NCBI GenBank assembly: GCA_029936485.1
Contig: JAPYSM010000006.1
Location: 1 to 32,834 of the forward strand
DNA: 32,834 nucleotides
Origin: Dehalococcoidia bacterium
Lineage (GTDB): Bacteria; Chloroflexota; Dehalococcoidia; Lucifugimonadales; Lucifugimonadaceae
Reading direction: 5' to 3'
In this document: positions 1 to 7,247 of the stretch, in pieces
Position numbering within the stretch: the first letter of the stretch is position 1
How the letters are laid out: each line of letters starts with the position of its first letter
Notes under the pieces: generated by a model
The model's database searches: none
Told to the model about the DNA's origin: nothing
What the model saw: the letters and a program-made list of their open reading frames with translations, nothing else
Program-made: the position numbers and the translations under genes

Positions 1-131
1 ACATCGTCTACGCCAGAAGTAACCTCCTCTTACGTTTGGAGCGGCCCACTTGCACACCCACGTGTCCTGCGTACACTGACGCCGCACCGTCAGCACGTAC
101 AAGTCTCTAATAGAAGGGCCGGCTCGCAACT

Positions 132-1310
132 TTGAAGATTGAACGCATAGAGATATACCCACTTGTGGCCGAGCTTAACGAGCCGTTTGGCTGGTCGCAG
201 AGATGGACGTCCACCCGAGCGACGACGGCGGTCAAGATAATCGCCAACGATGGGACGTACGGGTGGGGTGAAAGTGGTGCGGCCGAAACAATGCGATCGC
301 TGGCACCGCTGTTGATCGGCGAAGACGCCACGCTTCCCGAACGTGCATGGCAGAAGATTTACGCCGAGATCTACCAAGGCCATAACTACTCAGGCCCGGG
401 CATGAACGCCCTTAGCGCGTTCGACATGGCGCTGTGGGACATAGCCGGCAAGGTCGCGGGCCGACCTGTTTCCGAGATGCTCGGCGGCGGCTCCCGTGAT
501 CGGGTACCCGTATACGCGACCGGGTTGTACTACCTTGAAAACGACTACCCGAATCGGATGGCCGAAGAGGCGCGTGGCTACGTCGATGCCGGCTTTACTG
601 GGGTCAAGATGAAGGTCGGAGGGAAAGGATTTCTGGATGACGTAAACCGCGTTTATCACGTCCGGGACGTGATCGGCGAAGACATCCACTTGATGTTCGA
701 CGCCAATGAAGGCTATGACGTCAAAACCGCTATAGACTTCGGACGACGTGTCGCAGACGCGGATATTTCATGGTTCGAAGAGCCCTGTGGCTCATACGAT
801 CTCGACGCCAATATCCAGGTCCGAAACAACGTGCCTATGCCGACCTCAGGCGGCGAGAGTCGCCAGACGCGCTACGAGTTTTCCGATCTGTTTGCGAAAC
901 ATGTCTTCGACATCGTCCAGCCAGACATTGTGAACGTCGGCGGAATATCAGAAATGTTCAAAGTCGGACACATGGCGAACGCCTACGGTGTCCAGTTCAA
1001 TCCGCACTTCTGGGGCAGCGGCATCAGCCTCGCCGCCACCCTCCACGTAGCGGCGTGCCTGCCGTCCAACCCGCCGTCTTTTACGGCCGAACCTTACGTG
1101 AATCAGACGGTAATGGAGTTCGACCGTACCCCACACCCGATCCGTGAAAACCTGACCGAACCGATCTTCGATCAGGTCGACAGCCACATCGCGGTCCCGA
1201 CATCGCCCGGCCTGGGCATAGAGGTCCACGACGACGTGCTCAAAAAGTACCTGCAAGGAGACGGCCCGATAGTTGTGGACCAAGCAGCAACAACCGCGTG
1301 GGGGCGCTGA
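132..1310 (+). CDS. Enolase-superfamily protein, mandelate racemase subgroup
   Basis: Predicted 392-aa sugar-acid dehydratase or racemase with an N-terminal capping domain and a C-terminal barrel. The catalytic set is visible: a KxK pair at K159/K161, metal ligands D190, E216 (in FEEP) and E242 (in GGE), and a His-Asp dyad formed by D265 (in QPD) and H292 (in NPH). This is the full mandelate-racemase-type arrangement, so abstraction of a proton alpha to a carboxylate is expected; the substrate cannot be read from sequence. The start is TTG with an AGAAGGG-like site 13 nt upstream, which is somewhat far. It is followed by two further enolase-superfamily genes but belongs to a different subfamily from them, because they have KxH instead of KxK. 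Confidence 0.93.
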   Translation: MKIERIEIYPLVAELNEPFGWSQRWTSTRATTAVKIIANDGTYGWGESGAAETMRSLAPLLIGEDATLPERAWQKIYAEIYQGHNYSGPGMNALSAFDMALWDIAGKVAGRPVSEMLGGGSRDRVPVYATGLYYLENDYPNRMAEEARGYVDAGFTGVKMKVGGKGFLDDVNRVYHVRDVIGEDIHLMFDANEGYDVKTAIDFGRRVADADISWFEEPCGSYDLDANIQVRNNVPMPTSGGESRQTRYEFSDLFAKHVFDIVQPDIVNVGGISEMFKVGHMANAYGVQFNPHFWGSGISLAATLHVAACLPSNPPSFTAEPYVNQTVMEFDRTPHPIRENLTEPIFDQVDSHIAVPTSPGLGIEVHDDVLKKYLQGDGPIVVDQAATTAWGR

Positions 1311-1325
1311 GAAACCCCGTAACTT

Positions 1326-1360
1326 CCTCACTCCAACCCTGTCCCGCGAAGAGAGGGGTC
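1326..1360 (+). repeat. Dispersed intergenic hairpin repeat, copy 1 (degenerate)
   Basis: The segment begins CCTCACTCCAACCCT and ends AGAGAGGGGTC, matching the pattern of copies near 2621, 6182 and 31274 (CCTCACCCT, then CCCTCTCCC, a short loop, GGGAGAGGG). The stem is imperfect here. It ends 28 nt before the start of the next enolase gene. Confidence 0.5.
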
Positions 1361-1388
1361 ACACCACCCAGCACAATAGGAACCACTC

Positions 1389-2501
1389 ATGAAGATCACT
1401 GACGTCACGCTCACCCTGTTCGCCTGGAACGACATTCCAGCCACCAAGTACGGCCAGCTCAGCCAAGAGTTCAGCGGCACCTCTCAGATGGGGTTGGTCA
1501 CGATCACCACCGATCAGGGAATACAGGGCCACGCGTTCCTGGGATCGGCGAGTCGGGGCGCAAACCTTGATGGCCAGAGTTTGATCGACTACTTGAAGCC
1601 GGTCGTGATGGGCCAGGACCCGCTGGACCGTGAGCGGCTGTATCAGGATCTTCAAAAGCGCTACCGCAACACCACTCCTCGGGTAATTGGAGCTGTGGAC
1701 ATCGCGTTATGGGACATTGCCGGCAAAATCGCAGGGCTACCCATCCACCAGCTTCTCGGCTCGTACCGAGACAACGTCCCGGCATACGCAAGCTCCGCAG
1801 TTCTCGACTCACCTGAGGCCTACGGAGAGCAGGCAGCACAGTACAAGGCAGACGGCTGGGCGGCGTACAAGATTCACCCACCTACAATCAGCGCCAAGGG
1901 CGACATTGCAGTGTGCGAGGCCGTCAGGAAGGCGGTCGGCGACGATTACCGGATCATGCTGGACTCCACATGGGCCTACAACTACTACGAGGCGCTAGCG
2001 GTCGGCAAGGCGGCTGAACGTTTGGGCTTCTACTGGTACGAAGACCCACTAGCCGACGATGACATGTACAACTACATCAAGTTGCGAGAGCACATGGACA
2101 TCCCGATCATGGCGACCGAGTACTCGCCGGGCGGCTTCACCGCATACGCCCCGTGGCTGGTCTCGCAGGCAACCGACTACCTGCGCGGCGATGTCGCGGT
2201 CAAGGGCGGGATCACGGCCATCTACAAGACGGCGCATCTCGCCGAAGGCTTCCACCTCAACTACGAAGTCCACCATGGCGGCAACTCGCTGAACAACGTT
2301 GCCAACACACACGTGATCATGGCGATCAAGAACTGCGAGTACTTCGAGGTACTGCTGCCATCTGGTGCGCAGAAGTACGGTCTAATCGAGGATATCGACC
2401 CGGATGAGAACGGCCTGATATACGCATTCAACGAACCCGGCCTCGGCGCAAAGATCGATTTTGAGCTGATCGAGCGCATGAAGACGGCGGTTCTGAGCTA
2501 A
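1389..2501 (+). CDS. Enolase-superfamily protein, KxH variant (paralogue A)
   Basis: A 370-aa mandelate racemase/muconate lactonizing-like protein with ATG start and an AGGAACC site just upstream. Metal ligands are D192 (LDST), E218 (YEDP) and E244 (ATE). The usual KxK on the second strand reads Y-K161-I-H163, so the second lysine is replaced by histidine. D268 (RGD) and H295/H296 (in VHHGGNS) can supply the base on the opposite face. Predicted role: dehydration or epimerisation of a sugar acid in the cytoplasm. The next gene is its close paralogue, sharing YKIHPP, YWYEDPL, MATEY, ATDYLRGD and HHGGNSLNN in the same order, so the pair looks like a tandem duplication. Substrate unknown. Confidence 0.92.
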   Translation: MKITDVTLTLFAWNDIPATKYGQLSQEFSGTSQMGLVTITTDQGIQGHAFLGSASRGANLDGQSLIDYLKPVVMGQDPLDRERLYQDLQKRYRNTTPRVIGAVDIALWDIAGKIAGLPIHQLLGSYRDNVPAYASSAVLDSPEAYGEQAAQYKADGWAAYKIHPPTISAKGDIAVCEAVRKAVGDDYRIMLDSTWAYNYYEALAVGKAAERLGFYWYEDPLADDDMYNYIKLREHMDIPIMATEYSPGGFTAYAPWLVSQATDYLRGDVAVKGGITAIYKTAHLAEGFHLNYEVHHGGNSLNNVANTHVIMAIKNCEYFEVLLPSGAQKYGLIEDIDPDENGLIYAFNEPGLGAKIDFELIERMKTAVLS

Positions 2502-2540
2502 ATAGCCCCCGGCCATAAAGGTGTCTCGGCATTCAGTGCA

Positions 2541-2570
2541 AAGTCATTCTGAGCATATGCGAAGGACCTT
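2541..2570. repeat. GTCATTCTGAGC-type dispersed repeat, degenerate
   Basis: GTCATTCTGAGC, then ATATGC, then GAAGGACC. It resembles the short interspersed element with core CATTCTGAGCG...GCGAAG seen between genes in many bacterial genomes. GTC pairs with GAC and TTC with GAA around an ATAT centre, giving a weak hairpin. Only one copy is visible here, so the assignment rests on similarity recalled from other genomes. Confidence 0.4.
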
Positions 2571-2620
2571 CACCGACAGGCCATTCAACAGAAACATATC
2601 GATTGAGCCCGGACCTTGAA

Positions 2621-2658
2621 CCTCACTCACCCTAGCCCTCTCCCACTGGGAGACGGGA
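2621..2658 (+). repeat. Dispersed intergenic hairpin repeat, copy 2
   Basis: CCTCACTCACCCTAG followed by CCCTCTCCC-ACT-GGGAGACGGG. The two arms form a stem with one irregularity. It lies 19 nt before the start of the following enolase gene, so it would sit in that gene's leader or in the read-through transcript between the two enolases. Confidence 0.65.
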
Positions 2659-2677
2659 CCAAACGACAGGCAATCAC

Positions 2678-3775
2678 ATGAAGATCACAGACCTCACGAT
2701 CAAGCTTTTCAAATGGGAAGGCATCCCGCCACGCAGGCAGAGTGATGCGTCCACCAGCCAGCTAGGGCTAGTGACGATCTCTACAGACGAGGGTCTACAG
2801 GGCCACGCCTTCCTAGGGTCGTCTATGGCCACCGCCGAAGACGATGCGCCTGGATTAATCCGCTATCTGAAGCCGCTGGTCATGGGCCAGAATCCGCTGG
2901 ATCGTGAACGGCTCTGGCAGGAGTTGTGGACACGCAACCGACAGGTGAGCTTCCGAGCCATCGGTGCTATCGACTGCGCACTATGGGACCTCGGGGCTAA
3001 AGCAGCTGGACTACCGCTGCACAAGTTGCTCGGCTCGTACCGCACCAGCGTCCCCGCATATGCATCATCCGCGCCGATGGACAAGTTGGAGCTGTTCACG
3101 GACGAGGTCGCGCACTATAAGGAGCGTGGCTGGACGGCGTACAAGATTCACCCGCCACGGATACCGGCCTACGACATCGAGGTCTGCGCCGCAGTTCGGG
3201 AGGTCGCGGGATCGGATTTCACCCTGATGCTGGACTCGATGTGGTCGTATGACTATCCGTGGGCCCTACGTGTCGGTAAAGCGATCGAGGAGTTGGACTA
3301 CTACTGGTACGAAGACCCACTCCCGGAGGACGACCTCGGCGGTTACGTAAAGCTGCGCAAGAATCTTGACATCCCTTTGATGGCGACCGAGTACGCCCCC
3401 GGTGGAGGCTTCACAGCATTTGCGCCGTGGCTCCAGTACGGTGCGACCGACTATCTGCGCGGAGATATCCAGGTGAAGGGCGGTATAACCCCGCTCATCA
3501 AGGCTGCGCACATGGCAGAGGCTTTCCACCTGAATTTTGAGATGCACCACGGAGGCAACTCGCTCAACAACATCGCCCAACTCCACGTGATCATGGCGAT
3601 GAAGAACTGCGAGTTCCTCGAAGTCCTGCTCCCGGACGCCGCACAAAAGTATGGCATCTCGGAAGATATCGAGGTCGACTCAAACGGCATGGCGCACGCT
3701 TCGGACAAGGTTGGCATTGGCGCCGAGATCGACTTCGCGATGATCGAGAAGATGAAGGCAGCGGAGTTGTTTTAG
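2678..3775 (+). CDS. Enolase-superfamily protein, KxH variant (paralogue B)
   Basis: A 365-aa sister of the preceding gene, colinear over the whole length. Visible residues are K156-I-H158 on the base strand, metal ligands D186, E212 (YEDP) and E238 (ATE), then D263 (RGD) and H290/H291 (MHHGGNS). The N-terminal 20s loop (IPPRRQSDASTSQLG) is shorter than in paralogue A and different in sequence; this loop belongs to the capping domain that sets substrate choice in the family, so the two copies may have diverged in substrate. ATG start; the upstream AACGACAGGCAATCAC has only a weak ribosome site. Predicted cytoplasmic sugar-acid dehydratase or epimerase. Confidence 0.92.
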   Translation: MKITDLTIKLFKWEGIPPRRQSDASTSQLGLVTISTDEGLQGHAFLGSSMATAEDDAPGLIRYLKPLVMGQNPLDRERLWQELWTRNRQVSFRAIGAIDCALWDLGAKAAGLPLHKLLGSYRTSVPAYASSAPMDKLELFTDEVAHYKERGWTAYKIHPPRIPAYDIEVCAAVREVAGSDFTLMLDSMWSYDYPWALRVGKAIEELDYYWYEDPLPEDDLGGYVKLRKNLDIPLMATEYAPGGGFTAFAPWLQYGATDYLRGDIQVKGGITPLIKAAHMAEAFHLNFEMHHGGNSLNNIAQLHVIMAMKNCEFLEVLLPDAAQKYGISEDIEVDSNGMAHASDKVGIGAEIDFAMIEKMKAAELF

Positions 3776-3798
3776 ACTCGCGCCGGACCGGGCGTATT

Positions 3799-3849
3799 GC
3801 CATACGGCCCTACAACTCACCACAGGGCCACGCCATAGAAGCGTATGGC
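3799..3849. other. Nested inverted repeats between enolase and dehydrogenase genes
   Basis: Outer arms GCCATACG (3799-3806) and CGTATGGC (3842-3849) enclose inner arms GGCCCT (3806-3811) and AGGGCC (3824-3829). It could fold as a terminator-like structure behind the enolase gene (no U-run follows) or act as an operator for the dehydrogenase starting 45 nt downstream. Confidence 0.4.
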
Positions 3850-3893
3850 CAAACACGCCCTCGCCTGCACATTTGAATCTTGAGGAAGCAATA

Positions 3894-4976
3894 ATGAAAG
3901 CCGCACTTTTCTACGGCGAGAAGGACATTCGGATCGAGGACAGGTCCACCCCGGAACCCGGACCGGGGGAAGTCGTGATCGGTATCAAATCGGCCGGCGT
4001 ATGCGGATCCGATCTGCACAACTACCGCGGCAATCGTCCGTCCACAATCGACGTGCCATGGGAGCAGGGGCATGAGTTGGCGGGCGTTGTCGAGGGGCTT
4101 GGAGCAGGTGTCGTGAATCTCTCCGTCGGCGACCGCGTAGGCATCGAGGCCGAGCATCTCGTGGGCTGCGGTCGTTGCCGGGAATGTCTGCGTGGCGATT
4201 ATCACATCTGCCCGGATCGCGGTATCGTCCACGGCGCGCGCCACAGCAGCCACGGCTTCTCCAGTCACGACGTGACGCTGGCAAGCAACTGCTTCCACTT
4301 GCCCGACCATGTCTCGTTCGATGAAGCTGCCCTCCTCGACTGCTATGCATGTGGCGTGCACGCAGTGAATCGGACGCCCGTGCCGGTGGACGGGACCGTA
4401 GTCATCGTTGGCGCCGGTGCGATCGCGCTCACGCTGGGACAGATCGCTAAAGCCTACGGCGCAGGCCACATCATAATGATCGGAACACGTCCTGAACCTC
4501 TTCAGACTGCTATCGATGTTGGAGCGGCCGACGAGATAATCGTTAACGCTGACGAAGATCCAGTTCAGGGCGTAATTGATAGAACCCAGGGTGAGGGCGC
4601 AGAGGTCGTGTTCGAGACCGTAGGCGGCGAGTCACAACTGATCACACAATGCATGGCCATGACGCGCCGGGGTGGCAATGTGAGTGTGGTCGGGTTATTC
4701 ACTCAACCACAAACGGTGGACTCTCAAGCACAAGGAATGGCGAAGGAACTGGTACTAACTTGGTCCAACAGCTATTCAAGTTGGCAAGGTATTTCCGAGT
4801 ACCAGACTGCTCTTAACCTGCTGGCATCGGACAGACTCATTGCCGGCCCAATAATCACGCATCGATTCCCGCAGGCCCAGATTGCTGAAGCCTTCACAGC
4901 GGCAGACGATAAACGCACGTCCGGTGCAATCCGCGTGGTGGTCAATCATCACCACGAACACCCAGGCAAAGCTTAG
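3894..4976 (+). CDS. Zinc-dependent medium-chain alcohol/polyol dehydrogenase
   Basis: A 360-aa zinc MDR enzyme of the sorbitol/threonine/galactitol dehydrogenase type. Catalytic zinc ligands are C37 (VCGSD) and H60-E61 (GHE). A structural zinc lobe has C92, C95, C98 and C106. A Rossmann loop GAGAIA begins at residue 173. I chose the ATG at 3894 because GAGGAA lies 6 nt before it; a TTG 21 nt upstream would add seven residues with no good site. Likely reaction: NAD(P)-linked oxidation of a secondary alcohol on a sugar, polyol or sugar acid. Following three sugar-acid enolases, it probably feeds or drains the same pathway. Substrate unproven. Confidence 0.93.
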   Translation: MKAALFYGEKDIRIEDRSTPEPGPGEVVIGIKSAGVCGSDLHNYRGNRPSTIDVPWEQGHELAGVVEGLGAGVVNLSVGDRVGIEAEHLVGCGRCRECLRGDYHICPDRGIVHGARHSSHGFSSHDVTLASNCFHLPDHVSFDEAALLDCYACGVHAVNRTPVPVDGTVVIVGAGAIALTLGQIAKAYGAGHIIMIGTRPEPLQTAIDVGAADEIIVNADEDPVQGVIDRTQGEGAEVVFETVGGESQLITQCMAMTRRGGNVSVVGLFTQPQTVDSQAQGMAKELVLTWSNSYSSWQGISEYQTALNLLASDRLIAGPIITHRFPQAQIAEAFTAADDKRTSGAIRVVVNHHHEHPGKA

Positions 4977-5282
4977 TCGAGAGTACTCTGCAGCGGGAAC
5001 TAATGGCGACGTGGCCCGCACTCTGGAGATTGCCGAAACATTCAACCGCCACCATGATGGTCTCTTCGGACAATTAAACCGTAGGATGATCGATGGTGCA
5101 TACGACAAACTTCTTGTCTGGCTGACAGATCAGTTGTTCCCACGAAGATTGCTCCCGCCATACGAGGGTTTTTCAGACGCCGAAGCCGCTCTAAGCCTGC
5201 AGTACTACCGACGTAGCATCTCCTGATTACTGCCAATTAATTAGACAATCGCCGGTTGTCGAATGAATGATGAGGAATATCT
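4977..5282. other. Gap of about 300 nt without a convincing gene
   Basis: A plus-strand reading frame stays open to 5226 (from a GTG at 5014: about 70 codons, ending SLQYYRRSIS) but has no ribosome site and matches nothing I recognise. It may be a decayed C-terminal piece of a gene or chance. The last 15 nt carry the GAGGAA site for the next gene (5272-5277). Confidence 0.35.
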
Positions 5283-6173
5283 ATGACCCAATTTCGGATA
5301 ATGCTCAATCGTCACTCGGCCTTCTACTCTCCATTGCTGGGGACTGTCGCTGGTGGATTCCTTGCGGAAGAGGGATTAGACCCGCATTACGGCGGAGAGG
5401 TCCCACCAGGCAAATCATCACCGGAAATGCTAGCTACTGGGGAGCTTGAAGTTTGTCAGGGCGCAGTGTCGGCGAGCTGGAGTTATCTCGAACAAGGGAA
5501 GACCCCACCTATAGTGCATTTTGCACAGATCAATGAACGCGACGGGTTCTTTATTGCTGCCCGTGAGCCAGATCCCGACTTCACATGGAACAAGCTGTCC
5601 GGCGCCGATGTCCTCGCAGACCACGGAGGCCAGCCGCTCGCGATGTTCAAATACGGGGTCCACAAGATGGGCGTCGACTACGACTCACTAAATGCCATAG
5701 ATGCCGGGTCAACGGGAGAGATAGACGCCGCCTTCCGATCCGGAAAAGGGCAATACGTTCACCAGCAGGGACCGGCACCACAGCAACTCGAGGCTGACGG
5801 CCTAGGCCATGTCGTTGCATCTGTGGGTGAGGCCGTCGGGCCGGTTGCGTTCTCAAGCATCCAGGGAACTCGGGAGTTCGTTGCTTCCGACCTCGCCAAC
5901 GCGTTCATCCGGGCATACAAAAAGTCGCGTCAGTGGGTGAACGACGCTCCCGCTGAAGAGATCGCAGACAAAGAGGCCGAGTTCTTCCCGGGAATAGACC
6001 AGTCAGTGCTAGCCCACACCATCCGGTTCTACCAGGGGCTCGGCTGCTGGAACCCGGCGGTAGAAATATCTCGCAGCAGCTACGAGACGGCGCTAGATGT
6101 GTTCCTTCACAGCAATTTGATCACCAAACGCCACAATTACGACGACGTGGTTGTCGCGCCGCCAGCTGGGTAA
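5283..6173 (+). CDS. NMT1/THI5-like (SsuA-type) substrate-binding protein
   Basis: A 296-aa protein with the fold pattern of the NMT1/THI5/SsuA periplasmic-binding family: an early GGFLAEEGLDPHY segment (compare GFFAEEGLDVE in relatives), then GELEVCQGAVSA, and a C-terminal helical part with NAFIRAYKKSRQW. It starts directly with MTQFRIMLNRHS: there is no signal peptide, lipobox or transmembrane segment, and no ABC permease or ATPase lies nearby. It may therefore be a cytoplasmic enzyme-like member rather than a transporter component; the THI5 cysteine cluster is not seen. GAGGAA sits 5 nt before the ATG. Its position between a dehydrogenase and a hydrolase suggests it binds an intermediate or substrate of this pathway. 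Confidence 0.82.
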   Translation: MTQFRIMLNRHSAFYSPLLGTVAGGFLAEEGLDPHYGGEVPPGKSSPEMLATGELEVCQGAVSASWSYLEQGKTPPIVHFAQINERDGFFIAAREPDPDFTWNKLSGADVLADHGGQPLAMFKYGVHKMGVDYDSLNAIDAGSTGEIDAAFRSGKGQYVHQQGPAPQQLEADGLGHVVASVGEAVGPVAFSSIQGTREFVASDLANAFIRAYKKSRQWVNDAPAEEIADKEAEFFPGIDQSVLAHTIRFYQGLGCWNPAVEISRSSYETALDVFLHSNLITKRHNYDDVVVAPPAG

Positions 6174-6181
6174 CAGGAATG

Positions 6182-6247
6182 CCTCTCCTAAAATGGGAGG
6201 GGTTCTCACCCTTTGAAACACTTGGGCCCTTTCACCAGGAGAGGGGG
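6182..6247 (+). repeat. Dispersed intergenic hairpin repeats, copy 3 (double)
   Basis: Two related hairpins follow each other: CCTCTCC (6182-6188) with GGGAGGGG (6195-6202), and CCCTTTC with GAGAGGGG (6227-6247). They fill the space between the NMT1/THI5-like gene and the hydrolase, ending 15 nt before its start. Confidence 0.55.
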
Positions 6248-6262
6248 CAAAAAGGACCGTTA

Positions 6263-7123
6263 ATGGCATTCGCCGCCCTACCAATCACCGCAGTCGATTC
6301 ACACCGCAAGACAGTCACGACCAACAGCCTTGAGTACTCGTACCTTGAGTACGGTTCACCCGACAATCCACCGGTGATCCTGTTGCATGGCATCTGGAGC
6401 ACCGGCGCTGTATGGCATGACATCGCGATGGCACTCGCGGAGACGCACCACGTGCGATCGGTCGATTTCCGGGGGCGGTCCCAGACCGAGTGGTCTCCTG
6501 AAGGCGACTACTCGACGGAAGCGTACGTCTCTGACGTACTCGGACTGTACGAGGCTTTGTGCCTTGAGAAAGCCGCAGTGATCGGGCATTCCATGGGTGG
6601 TGGGATAGCGACGGCTCTAGCCGCTGCACACCCGGGGCTGGTGGAGTCGCTGGTCGTTATCGACTCCGGTCCTGTGATGCGCTCTGGATCGGCGGTCGAG
6701 TTTGAACGCCAGTTGGCATCGTTATCTCAGGACTTTCCGAGTATGGCCGCAGCGCGCGCCTGGCAGACCCATGCCTTACCGAACATTTCGGACGACGCGG
6801 TCGAACGGCGTCTGGATGCACGCCTTGTTGAGCGGGACGGACGGGTGGTCTGGCGCGAAGATCCACGAATCCGAACATCCAGGGATCTGATCGTGCGACC
6901 CTCCGAGGATGAGATGTGGGAACGCTACCTGTCGGTGAAGACCCGGACCCTCTTCGTGCTCGGCGGCAACAGCCAGTTAGTCACCGATGAAGCGGAGAAA
7001 AGACTCACCACCGGGATGGCGGACGCCACATCTGTCAGGATCCCCAAGGCCGGTCACAACGTCTTCGAGGACAACCACGACGATACGATGACCGCTATAA
7101 GCAAGTTCCTGGCCGATGATTAG
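6263..7123 (+). CDS. Alpha/beta hydrolase
   Basis: A 286-aa alpha/beta-fold hydrolase. The oxyanion segment is LLHGIW at 40-45, the nucleophile elbow is GHSMGG with S110, and the catalytic His is H265 (KAGHNVFED). At the usual acid position after strand 6 the sequence is FVLGGNSQLV, with no Asp at the expected place, so the acid residue may lie elsewhere or the protein may not be a standard esterase. I chose ATG 6263: the open frame reaches 28 codons further upstream, but that part is made of the hairpin repeats. Likely hydrolyses an ester, lactone or C-C bond of a small substrate in the cytoplasm. Confidence 0.9.
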   Translation: MAFAALPITAVDSHRKTVTTNSLEYSYLEYGSPDNPPVILLHGIWSTGAVWHDIAMALAETHHVRSVDFRGRSQTEWSPEGDYSTEAYVSDVLGLYEALCLEKAAVIGHSMGGGIATALAAAHPGLVESLVVIDSGPVMRSGSAVEFERQLASLSQDFPSMAAARAWQTHALPNISDDAVERRLDARLVERDGRVVWREDPRIRTSRDLIVRPSEDEMWERYLSVKTRTLFVLGGNSQLVTDEAEKRLTTGMADATSVRIPKAGHNVFEDNHDDTMTAISKFLADD

Positions 7124-7247
7124 AGTCTGATAAGTGCCCTGTTGTACCGTTTCAGCATGTCGGTCCAACGTAGGCCTGTCGACTTTTGTAGGCCGACCGT
7201 CTGGACCAAAGGTTGTCTTGGAGCGGTGGGCGGTGCAAGCGAAGCCC

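Noticed and set aside
1-131. Possible end of an upstream gene or promoter at the left edge
   Set aside because: Only six codons precede a TAA in one frame and no promoter boxes are clear; nothing can be supported.
6179-6262. Upstream extension of the alpha/beta hydrolase to 6179
   Set aside because: The added residues are encoded by the two intergenic hairpin repeats and do not match the family.
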